NCBI GenBank assembly: GCA_002897115.2
Contig: BCIH01000001.1
Span: 1,264,576 to 1,275,926 of the forward strand
Direction of reading: 5' to 3'
DNA: 11,351 nucleotides
Source of the DNA: Prototheca cutis
Taxonomy: Eukaryota; Chlorophyta; Trebouxiophyceae; Chlorellales; Chlorellaceae
The position numbers were made by a program, and so were the translations under genes. Shown one piece after another: positions 1-9,000 of this stretch. The stretch's first letter is position 1, and every line of letters starts with the position of its first letter. A model generated the notes under the pieces. The model was not told where the DNA came from. It made no database searches and saw nothing but the letters and a program-made list of their open reading frames with translations.

Positions 1-1615
1 ACCGTCCACGCTGCTCGGCACGCTGCACTCATCGGAGAAGAAACTCAAGGTGTGGGGTGCGTTAGTACATAGGGCCAGCAGCCAACAAAGTAATCTGGTT
101 CTTTTTCACCCCTACCCTGTCCCCTTCAAACAATTGCTGCCTGTCCCTGGTACTCCCCTCCTGTACCCTCTCCAGGCCCCCCCCCCCCCCCCCCAATAAC
201 CCTAACACCTGCAACTACCCACCTCATCTCGAACAGATCCACCTCTGGCGCGCCACGGCCGACACCGGGGGTCCAGCCGAACCGGGTACGGTTCTGGCCG
301 TTGGTGTCTGGGCATGCCGAATAGGCTTGCCCGCTCAAACTGCTCCAGTCAACTACACCCGCCGCCGCATCGCACACATCGTAGCTGTAGGGCCAGAAGC
401 CCGTGGTGCTCTCCAGGTAGCCTGCAAANGAGCGGGGTGCGATGGTGCAGGCGAGGGGGATTATTAGCACCCTCGGGCACTGGTGCGCTCGTTCCCATCG
501 TAATGACCCGGTGGTGTCGTTGCTATGCTGCAGGGTCCCCCTCACCCACTCACCCGCGCGGCCGAGGTTGCCCATGAGCCAGACGGCGGGCCAAAATCCC
601 GAATAGAAATCGTCGCCTGGCATCTGCACCGAGATCTCAAGGTAGCCCCCTGTGAAGCAGAATTTGTTCCAGCTGGTCACCATGCCCGAGGAAAAGGCCA
701 TCGTGCTTGTCGAAACGTCGCCACTGGAGCCTTGGCTGATCGCGCTGGCCAACTGCTGCGCAATAGTGATGTCCATGGACCCATCTGCGGCGGTGCAAAG
801 GATTGGTGTATTCATTTGGATTGTGTGTCCGTTGTGGGGACAAGTCCCTTCAACCTCCTCTGAGTGGCCTGTACCCCCCCTCACTGTGCCGCACTTGATG
901 TCGTGACTTGGCTCGGCTGAAACACCTCCATGTCTTGGGTCGGAGCATAGTACAACTGTGGCATTATGTGTGTGGGGAAAGGATTCAGAAATTTGAGAGG
1001 AGACCAGTGGTCCAGAGGTGCTCCCGTGTTTTGCACTCCCTTAGCGACTGGCCGCCACGCCAGGCGGGGCCCGTCTGCACCAACGGCCTTGGAATGACTC
1101 CGGTGTCGACAGCATGCACGGCATGATCCACACCAGTCTGTGAACACCACCAATGCAGACCAAAGACGCCAAAGGCAGCGCACACTCTCGGCGGTCCACT
1201 TGGGGTCATCGTCGCCGACGGCAAAGCTCCTGCCGGCTTCGTTGAACTCATCAGACATGACCAGCTGCAGCGTCTCCCCGTCGCTGCAGGTGCTGGCGGT
1301 GGTACAGATGGTGGCGGTGCAGGCGGTGGAGGGCGTGGCCGCGTCGATCAGGGCCACAACTGAGGAGGAGACGCCGGCTGATGTGGCCTGCTGTGCGCAG
1401 GTTTGCTGGGAGGCCGTTGGGCTTGCCAGAAGCGCTGCGTGGCGAGGGAGGAAGGACAGCCGGTCATGTAGCGCACATTCGAATATAAATGAGTCATAGG
1501 ATCCAGTACGCGGGGCATATGGGGATGGCACGGCCCGAGACTCACCCAACAGGAGCGTCGCTGCGCCGAGACGCCAACGACGCCATGGCCGGGCAGGATC
1601 GAGCCCGGCGACCAT
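1..1615 (-). CDS. GH16 / KRE6-SKN1-type beta-glucan synthesis-associated protein, 5' part
   Basis: The product resembles the KRE6/SKN1 branch of glycoside hydrolase family 16, secretory-pathway proteins needed for beta-glucan assembly; the role is inferred from family. Model exons, minus strand: 1615-1546, 1434-1184, 955-895, 784-554, 421-223, and 22-1 running off the edge (278 residues visible). All introns are GT-AG and in frame. The start is the first ATG after an in-frame TGA. Joining exons 1 and 2 creates a hydrophobic signal sequence: RRWR at 12-15, a Leu/Ala core at 16-27, and a probable cleavage site near residue 31. Family landmarks follow in order: SDEFN, PKWTAES, YYAPTQDMEV, SGMVTSWNKFCFTGGYLE, SGFWPAVWLMGNLGRAGY, FWPYSYDVCD and GRGAPEVDLFE. 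The GH16 ExDxxE catalytic motif is intact (E264, D266, E269), so this is not a visibly dead copy. The last acceptor (exon at 22-1) is the least certain. The C-terminal part is missing. Short for the family only because it is cut by the window. Confidence 0.9.
177..194. repeat. 18-base poly-C homopolymer
   Basis: An uninterrupted run of C, read as poly-G on the coding strand of the GH16-type gene, lies inside its last visible intron. No function is evident. Such tracts are prone to length error in sequencing. Confidence 0.95.
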
Positions 1616-2300
1616 TGAGTGTTGCCGCTGTCAAATCTCAATGCATTGCATGTATCGCCAAAATCTGCTCAGAACCCAGCCAAACGGCCGGGGCGATGGA
1701 CACACTCCGCTGTTCAAAAGGCAGACAGCCTCTGCAGAAACAGGTAGGTCCCCGGGGGCCCCTGACCGCGTCGCTATGAGCGACCCCCCAGCAGCCCAGC
1801 TTCCTTTCTTCCTGGCCAGAACGAAATGAACGGCCAAACAGAGCACGCAACATTATCGTTACAATTAGCGCGCTTCGTCTGTTTCTTGCATGCTGTCAGC
1901 AATCTTCTACTGGAACTCCGCCAGCAGGCAAGCTGCGCACTGCAGTCGCCGCCGGGAGGATGGGACGATGCAGACAAAGTATCGCGTCAGACGCCGCTGG
2001 CGCATCAAGGACACACACAAGACACATGATCTCAGGCCGAGAATGCAATACAGGTATGTACGGGGATGAAAGGGAGGACTACCGGGGTCCACGGCAGCAA
2101 GGATATTCCGACAAGATACATGCGCCACATGTGCCTGATAGATCTACATGCAATAGCAGTTCTGAATAAACACACAAGCACACGCAGTGCATCAGGAGTA
2201 CACAGCTACACTACACGTTTACTATGTCAGCTGGTCGCAGGGAGGAGGCCATGGCGACACCGCAACCCCAGCAGCGGCAGGCACGCAGAGTTCACCCTCC
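1616..2300. other. Intergenic region without a supported gene
   Basis: This 685-base stretch lies between the start codon of the GH16-type gene and the stop codon of the Cys-rich gene, both on the minus strand. It should hold the 3' UTR of the latter and the promoter of the former. Short open frames on both strands show no recognisable motif and no coherent splicing. A minus-strand TGTAA (complement of 1859-1863) is a possible polyadenylation signal for the Cys-rich gene, but it lies about 440 bases past the stop codon. No tRNA, repeat or element was seen. Confidence 0.5.
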
Positions 2301-2735
2301 TCACTCAAACGGCTCGCTCCAGTTTTTAATGTTTGACCTGTAAGGCAGGCCTTTGAGCACAGCGGCGATGGCCTCTTGCTTGTGTGCAGGGCAGCAGCAC
2401 CAGACCTGCATGAGGGAGGTCGCAGAATCCAGGGGCGGTCGCCGCGTCAGTGCCAGAGCTGGAGACGCAAAGCGGAGTGCAATACACTCTTGGCACGATC
2501 GCGATCGTTGGAGCGCGATCCGGCCTGGCACAGCCTGCCCGGCTGCCCAGGCCGCGACCGTCACCGTGCACAGGTGCGCCGCAGCTCTCCACGGTCAAAA
2601 CCGCAGCCGCACCTGGGCGTTGGACGTCTTGAGGTCCCTCGCAAACATCTTCTGGACATCAAATGTTACGCCATGCTTCTCGTCTACGCTGTTTCGAANC
2701 ACAGTACAGCCCTCCGCGGCGCAGAAGACAGGCAT
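2301..2735 (-). CDS. Small Cys-rich protein, 75 residues, two exons, unknown function
   Basis: I do not recognise this protein. Exon 1 is 2735-2613 (41 codons from ATG) and exon 2 is 2405-2301, ending TGA. The intron 2612-2406 has a CAG|GTGCGG donor and a pyrimidine-rich acceptor ending ATGCAG, both in phase 0. The product starts MPVFCAAEGCTV, continues with a Lys/Asp-rich segment (VTFDVQKMFARDLKTSNAQ), then VWCCCPAHKQEAIAAVL, and ends NIKNWSEPFE. Cysteines 5, 10, 44, 45 and 46 with His49 could bind zinc or another metal, or form disulfides; this is inference. There is no signal peptide or membrane segment, so a soluble cytosolic, nuclear or organellar protein is likely. Residue 13 is ambiguous because of an N at 2699. 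The gene is head-to-head with the small plus-strand gene at 3080. The main support is the clean, phase-matched splice pair and the non-random sequence. A longer reading frame on the opposite strand (2353-2871) overlaps it and was judged a shadow. Confidence 0.6.
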
Positions 2736-3079
2736 GGACCGCCCCATGGCCACTGGCCCTTACTGCCAGCGCTCTCTTGCGTCAGGCACCGGTTTCCCAA
2801 GGACAGCCCAAATGTGGGTGAAATGGCTCACACAGCAAACAATAACACGTATCGTATTTTGCCAAAATTAATCCAGAATGTTTTACGGCGTCGCATGTCG
2901 CATCCCCCATGTCCGGTCGCTGCCCCGCCTGCTGTGGGTCCGGTGAAAGTCGTGAGAGTCATGAAGGTTCGAACANGGCCACGTAACCTGTGCGACNACA
3001 TTCACGCACGGACGCTATGCATTGCATGGGCATCACGGCACCACTGTAAAGCATATTGCAATTGACCAATCTTNCAATC
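2736..3079. promoter_or_regulatory. Head-to-head promoter interval between two small genes
   Basis: The predicted start codons at 2735 (minus) and 3080 (plus) face away from each other across 344 bases. This interval must contain both 5' UTRs and promoters if the two gene models are right. I see no convincing TATA box; a short AT-rich patch lies around 2855-2880. Its status as a shared bidirectional promoter is inferred from geometry only. Confidence 0.4.
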
Positions 3080-3494
3080 ATGGTTGAGCTCAAGCATTGT
3101 CCGTCGAATCCCCACCCTGCTGGGGACGAGGATGCCCCGCTCTACCAGCGGATCAAAGACCACGCGGTGGAGTTCTATGAGGCCAGCCCAGAGCAGCACA
3201 TGCAATGTTTACGCAACACGTTTAACAAGGTGAGGCGTGGAGCCCAGGGGGATGATAGAGACTCGTTCAGCTTGCCAGCTGGAGACCAGGGCTGGGCGGC
3301 GCTGCTTTCGGGCCATCCTCTCGACGCAGCGCGGTGTTTTATGAATGAGCAAAGAGCCTGATCGTGCACCCGCTCGTTTTGTGCAGTACATGACGAAGCT
3401 GAACAAGGCCACGAGTGGCGTGTTGCCCGCGAAGCACAGCGAGCTGGAAGTTTCCGTGACCAAGGCGGGCGATGGGGCTCCATCCAGCCAATAA
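3080..3494 (+). CDS. Small hydrophilic protein, 85 residues, two exons, unknown function
   Basis: The function is not recognised. Exon 1 is 3080-3229 (50 codons) and exon 2 is 3387-3494, ending TAA with an in-frame TGA-like context just after. The intron 3230-3386 has an AAG|GTGAGG donor and a TTTTGTGCAG acceptor, both in phase 0. The protein begins MVELKHCPSNPHPAGDED, continues LYQRIKDHAVEFYEASPEQ and CLRNTFNK, and after the splice reads YMTKLNKATSGVLPAKHSEL before a tail rich in Ser, Gly and Ala. The middle (about residues 21-55) is charged and likely helical. There is no signal peptide or membrane segment. Two cysteines are present (7 and 43). A TGTAA polyadenylation motif follows 108 bases after the stop codon. 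The ATG at 3080 was chosen as the first true ATG in frame; upstream in-frame codons are only TTG-type. The alternative without splicing ends at 3361 and gives a less protein-like tail. Confidence 0.65.
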
Positions 3495-3601
3495 TGAGCT
3501 CCTGCGGTCTTCGTGTAGATTAGAACAATCAATTTTGAAAGTTGTCTACGCGAAACGGTGATGTATACTGCACAGAAATGTTCTTGTTCCACTTTNCCTT
3601 C

Positions 3602-3606
3602 TGTAA
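3602..3606 (+). terminator. TGTAA polyadenylation signal, probable
   Basis: TGTAA is the usual chlorophyte polyadenylation motif. This copy lies 108 bases after the stop codon of the 85-residue protein gene and before the next plus-strand gene, so it is correctly placed to end that transcript. A five-base match is weak evidence alone. Confidence 0.4.
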
Positions 3607-3791
3607 GCGAGCTGCGCTCGACTGTGCTGTTGGAACACCGCCGCTCGANCTGATTTTTGAAGTCTCGGNATCACGCGTTGGGCAATTTCCCCGACTTAGG
3701 ACGTCCATTTCCCCCCGACGCAATTGGGACTTTATTCATGGCTATTTCCATGGGTTTTTAATAAGGGGACAGCTNTGTTTGACGCGTGAGA

Positions 3792-4663
3792 ATGGCGGCT
3801 CCGACAACTCCCATGCGGAGACGATCCAACAGACGGAGGATGCTTGCGGCGCTGTTCGCGATCTGCGTCACCATGATCATCTTCTCCGCATGGCTCGTCG
3901 GCTTTTCAGAGCCAATCACCGTGAATGTCGAGGTACGGGCTCCAGGCAAGCCCGCCGTCNCGATTCCAGCCGCTCCCCCCCCACGGGTGGCAACCACCTT
4001 CCAACCGACGGCCGAGGCTGGACAGCTCCGAGACACCTGCAGCACCGCCGGCCGACCCATCAANGTCATCCTGCCATTCGGCACGCTCCACGCCGCTGTG
4101 TGGGTGGAGTGGGTCAACTCCACCATCATCTGTGGAGGTAAGGGCTGAGCTGCTGGGTACATGACGATGAGTGGCTGATGGTGGGTGCCGGAATTATGTG
4201 CTGAGCCCGCGGCAAGATGGCCCTGGAAACAATGAACACAGACAGCCATGACGGTCATCCCCATGCTGCAGAAAACAGCATACCGGCAAACAAGCTGTTC
4301 ATCCTCGTGCCAAGCAGCAAGGTGCGTCAGCATGTTGGTGCTTGGCGGCTCTGNAGTGGTATGGTATCCAAACTGCTCCATGCATGCAGGGGGTGGCACA
4401 CATCACGCTCATGGCAGGTGGCAATATGACTACCCATGAGCCGGAGCATCCTGGCACAGTAGTACTGGTTGGCAGACATCAAACCCTGCACTGTTCACTG
4501 CCGCAANCCCACAGAAGTTGCCCACCTTCTCCAAAGACAAGNTTGACCTGATCCTTGATGAGGATGTGATCCCCCTGTACTCGCCACTCGCGGTCTGGCA
4601 CCAGTTGCAGGGAGCTTTGAAACCAGGGTGAGACCGGTGGATGGCATGTTCATTGCACGGCTG

Positions 4664-4724
<61 letters not shown>

Positions 4725-5893
4725 CGTGTGTCCACATGAGATCACTGTACTAGGGAACACTCCTGCTGCGGTGGCGTGGTGATATTCTGCAAAGGGAAGG
4801 ACTTGAAACTGTGGCAATGAGAAATGCCGTCCTTTCTCATGAACAACACACATGCGCCATCCATCCAACACCGGCCTCCTCACACAGGCTGAACGACTGC
4901 AAGCGTGAAAACCTGGCAGACTCCGTGGGTTTTGAGCGCCCGGCTACCGGCAACCTCGCAGCCGAAGCTTCCCTGGCCGCCCCCCTCCGGCCCTGTGAGC
5001 AGGCTGTGGTACAACAGGTCCCGGGGCTTGGGAACGATCGGGGGTACCGCCCCTGGCACGTCACTCCAGGTGGGTGGGTGGGCTGTTGATGGGTGCGGAG
5101 CAGGCGGGAAATGGACCAAGTGCAGTTGTTCACGGAGATTTGGGCCCGCCCAAATCCTGCCTGCTCCTAAACATGGCCTCAAAAAGAGGGCTTTATGTAC
5201 CAGGGTCTTGGATTCTGGGATAATACAGGGTTATTCACAGTGCATGCATAGCACAACAGTCAGTCTATTCTCACATCCTGCGTGCTCCTTCCCCGTGCAT
5301 GACAGAGACGGTGCGGTGGTTGCGAGGCCGAGGCATGGACGTCTCCCGCTGCACACTGACAGCTGGTGCGCTTCCATTTGTTGTTGGGGGGGGGGGGGTT
5401 TCTGATGGTAGGCCAGCGTCTGACAGACAGGCACAGTACCTAGACCTGTGGTGCACACTCTGGCACACTTGCAGACAACCCACTGCCAAAACCCTATTGC
5501 CAACGCACACCCTCTGTCCATCACACGTGCAGGCCAGCTTCCCGCCGGCTGCCCCGTGCTTGCAGCCGGGTTTGGTCTTTCGACCCGACGCACCACACGT
5601 GCCCTGCTGACCAACTGCGCAGCGGGGTTAGGGATCCTGCCCTGCATTCCCCCTGGTGCCGATGGTGTGAGTACGTGGTGGTAGGCAGTGCCGGCAGCTG
5701 GCTTTTGCCCAGATACCAGCGGGACGACAAATTTTTTCGAGCACAGCAGCAGTAAGCACAGGGTGGCCGCAGAAAGGGCCCTGCTCAGGCATCACGAGAC
5801 TCTGTCTTGATTGTACACGCATGCATGCACCCAATGCAGAGGTGGGCTCGCTCCTGGAATGGGGCAAAACTCTCAAGCCTCAGTGTCACATGA
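3792..5893 (+). CDS. Type II single-pass membrane protein, 292 residues, six exons, unknown function
   Basis: Model exons are 3792-4137, 4272-4321, 4515-4627, 4888-5069, 5533-5666 and 5840-5893 (TGA). All introns are GT-AG and phase-matched. The N terminus carries two arginine clusters (residues 9-11 and 14-16) directly before a hydrophobic segment (17-38), the arrangement of a type II signal anchor, so the bulk should lie in the ER or Golgi lumen. A Pro/Ala-rich stem follows (about 50-75), then a segment with an N-glycosylation sequon at N109 (WVNSTIICGENS), then KLFILVPSSK, LPTFSKDK, LILDEDVIPLYSPLAVWHQL and a Cys-containing C-terminal half (STRRTTRALLTNCAAGLGILPC). Topology suggests a Golgi-resident enzyme such as a glycosyltransferase, but I recognise no family motif and assign none. 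The last exon is uncertain: an alternative donor at 5665 reads the 5840 exon in another frame as EVGSLLEWGKTLKPQC and onward. I prefer the given model because it uses a GTGAGT donor and stops 17 bases before a TGTAA. Residues 57, 91 and 142 or nearby are ambiguous because of N bases. Confidence 0.6.
4665..4720 (+). repeat. (TG)28 dinucleotide microsatellite
   Basis: A pure 56-base TG repeat lies in intron 3 (4628-4887) of the type II membrane protein gene. Opposite-strand reading gives poly Thr-His frames that are artefacts of the repeat. The tract is likely polymorphic in length and can adopt Z-DNA in principle. Confidence 0.98.
5386..5398 (+). repeat. 13-base poly-G homopolymer
   Basis: A G run inside the long intron 4 (5070-5532) of the type II membrane protein gene. 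No function is evident. Confidence 0.9.
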
Positions 5894-5909
5894 CACACGC
5901 ACGACAGCT

Positions 5910-5914
5910 TGTAA
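5910..5914 (+). terminator. TGTAA polyadenylation signal, probable
   Basis: The motif begins 17 bases after the preferred stop codon (5891-5893) of the plus-strand membrane protein gene. If used, cleavage would fall near 5925-5940, before the facing gene's stop at 6064, giving two closely convergent transcripts. It would lie inside coding sequence under the alternative last-exon reading. Confidence 0.5.
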
Positions 5915-6063
5915 TGCATCTCATGAAGCAATTGCAGAAGAGCACGGTGGTAGCCATACGAAAAGGGCGGGGTGGTGGGATGAGACGACATTTGCCCAGT
6001 CCGTTCTTCCCGCCATGCTGCAGCTGCGCACAGGAACAGCCTATGCATGTGTGTTGCGTGCCC

Positions 6064-9000
6064 TCACATGAGGACGATGATGCGGTCTCGCNTGCTGTAT
6101 TCCCGCTCCTCGGCAGCACTCGGTGCCAGCGCAACGTGGCCTTCCTGGGATATGTACCTGTGCATGTGTGGGATTTGGGGNAGTGTGCACGCCACCCGTG
6201 GTCGTCTGCACTGAGGCCCCAGCGGACAAGGACCATCACAAAAAAATCCAGAAGCACACCCGAGGGCCGTCTCCTGTCGGGCTCTGGCAAGATCGGCCAC
6301 CTTGCCAAATGAGACGGGACCCCAGGAAGGTACCCCCAGCCTGCACGGATGTGGGTGGCGTTTGACTCAAGTCTCCAGTAAACGGAGATGCTTGGAGATC
6401 CGCTTCAAGGAGGTGGACAGCGAATCACCACCAAAGATCCTCTCCCACATGCTTGCTGCATGAACCATAAAACACGCATGCCGCCTTACCAGCCTGGTGT
6501 GCGGAGGCAGATCTCTGCCCCGCCGGCGTCGGCGCTGTTCATGAGTGCGCCCAGGACCGGCCGGAGACGGGGATCAGCTGCAATCTGCGTCAGCNCCCCC
6601 GCTGCAATCTCGTCAGACTGCAGCAGCTCGGCCGTGATCCGGCCCCCGCCTGTTGGGATATGTGTTCATGTGTCTTATGAGTTTCTGATGAGCCTGTCAC
6701 GTTTGAAAGCCCGCTGAGGTGCTCGCTTGGGTGCNCCACCTGGGTGTGCAGGCAGGCGTACGCATGCAAACCACACTGGGAACCCCCCCTTCCATCCAGC
6801 ATTCAAACACTCACAGAGGCGTGCTAGGAGATGACTCATCACGGGGACAGTGTCTGGTCTCCGCAACGTGCCCAACACATGCAACGCTGCCGGCTTCTTC
6901 CGTCTGTTGCGTGCCAGGCAACTCTCCATTAGCACAAACGCAGACATCAGCTCTCCATCTGCTTGCAGACCATCCGNGGCCTCCGCAGCTGGANCAGAGG
7001 GTGAGGAAGCAGGGGGNTGCGGGAATGGGTGCTGGGTGCGCAGAGGAGCATGCCACAGACGAGANCATCCCTGTGTCGTCTTCATCAGAGCATGCGTTGG
7101 CACCCCTCTTTCATCCCTTGTCCAGCCCCCCCCCCACCCGNGCACACACAATCATCACCCTCCCATGCTCCTGACAATTGAGGCGATTGACGAGGATCAC
7201 GGAATCGGCTTCAGACAGGCCCGCACGCGAAAGCACGTCGATGTCAGAGGGATCAGCCTGGAGGTGCCGGATCGACACTTTGCGTGNCGCGACAGCTGGC
7301 CCGGCGGCATGGACAGCTGGCCCGGCGACTGTCGCGCCGCCGCCATCTGGGTCCAACGACACCGGGTGAGCATCCTGAAATGGATGCGTTGATCATCAGG
7401 TCATTGCATTGCTATTCAATGCTGTCTTTCGAGCAGACTTGGCGAGCAGACGACAATCGTAAACCTGACCCCCCTCTTATTCCCACTGACCTTGTCGTCG
7501 ACGGCAGGATCATCTNGCTGAGAAGCCCTAGGCGCTCCGGGATTTTCCAGGGTATTGACGGCCACCACAANGGGCGTGTCCATGGGAGACCCCGGTGCCA
7601 TGACCACAGACTCGNCTTCCAAGAACGCTGGTGCCACTTTTGCTTCCTGGTCGCCATGCTCCCCTGACGTGGCATGGAATGNTGTCTCACGACCAGTCGT
7701 CGCCCCATCNGTGAGATCATCCCAGGGTGCGCAGGGCCCCACGACGGTGATGGAGGACCCGGNGGGGGCCAGATGCTGCAGCGCCTGCACCAGAGATCCC
7801 AGCTGGTAGGTGGCATGGAGTCTACCGTCGCGGCCATTGCTGTTTNCCGTGCATCCTGCCCCCCACTCGAGCACCACAATGCTCCTAGCCTCTTGCTTCG
7901 GGTGTGGGCGGGGCGTTGATGAGGCATGCCACTCTTGCCGTGCAGGCATTGAGTCTAAAGCTCGCCGTGGGGCTGGTGTCGAGTTGGGGAGCTCTCTCCT
8001 TTCGGCATCANGGCTGCCAGGTGGCGTCGGCGGCCGGGGTGGGGGTGGAGGTTCGGCGACGCCCGGCCGTTGAGCCCCAGGCTGCGCGCGTGGTGCTGCC
8101 AACCCCGCCGATGCCCTGCCGCGTGCTGCAAGGGTCCTGCCATGCGACAGCAACAGCAGGGCCGACACGCCCGGCTCCAGCGGCAGGCTGCCCGGCGGAT
8201 TGAACAGCGCGATGCAGTCATCGTCGTCCCTCTCCGTTTCTTCGCCGTTGGGATGCATGGGCATGGCAGAGGAGACTACACAGTCTGCTGTTCCGGCACT
8301 TTGGGGGGGCCCAATAACACCTCCCTCACTCCTGTTAGACTTCCATGGACTACCACCAAACTGTATGGCAATTCGCCGCGGCACCAGGGCACCCAGGACG
8401 ACGCCACCGGCNCCACAATCGGAAAGCACTCCATCGCGTGCCTGCTCAAAGCATTTAACAGCTGGCGGGCAGTCGATGACCTGAACCCATGCACCTCCTC
8501 GAGCTTGCTGGAGCAGGCTCGCTTGCACACTGGCGACGCCCGGCTGCACTGCCGACCGTGCCAGCAGCGATCCCATGCCAGCCATCAAGTCCAGNTCATC
8601 GAGCTCGATGCGCTGCTGTGCCGGAGAAGTGGCGCTTGAGTGCGATGAGGACCAGCGGCCTAGGTTGTACCGAGGGACCTTGGCGCGCTCGCTGCGGCGC
8701 AGCAGGGCGGTCATCAACCTGAGCACCTCTGGGACGTCGGCGGAAGATGTAGTTGCTTGCAGAACAACTGTCTGCATTGCAGGGATAGTATTACCACTGT
8801 TGCTGCTGTTGTTGTTGTCATGGTTCCCAAATGCCACTCCTCCCTTCCTACGGCCAATTTTGCGGCGGTGGGCGGCCAGCGCCGTGGCGCGGACCGTCTG
8901 CACCGCGAGTGCCGCCGCCAGNTGCTGGGCAGCTGTCACGGCGCCGTCTCCCTCGGGTTTCAAAACCACCACACGCGCCGCACGTGCGCCTCCGGCGCGG

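Noticed and set aside
2165..2170. Plus-strand AATAAA polyadenylation signal
   Set aside because: No plus-strand gene ends upstream of it, and green algae usually use TGTAA.
2353..2871. 172-codon plus-strand open frame
   Set aside because: It overlaps the spliced minus-strand Cys-rich gene, has no recognisable motif and reads like a shadow of GC-rich sequence.
2965..2980. GGTTCGA-like tRNA B box
   Set aside because: The flanks do not form a T-arm or acceptor stem and no A box lies at the right distance.
4430..4883. Minus-strand frames with long His-Thr repeats
   Set aside because: They are translations of the TG microsatellite inside an intron.
5811..6071. Plus-strand frame with WWDETTFAQSVLPAMLQL, stopping near the channel stop
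   Set aside because: The peptide looks protein-like, but no phase-matched splice joins it to the upstream exons without bypassing the TGTAA.
5821..6312. Long plus-strand frame continuing from EVGSLLEWG
   Set aside because: It runs through the last channel exons on the other strand. Its first part remains a possible alternative last exon of the membrane protein gene, but the model ending at 5893 has the better donor and a TGTAA in the right place.
6388..6717. 109-codon plus-strand open frame
   Set aside because: It lies opposite channel exon 6649-6490, whose minus-strand reading (GGRITAELLQSDEI) matches the family.
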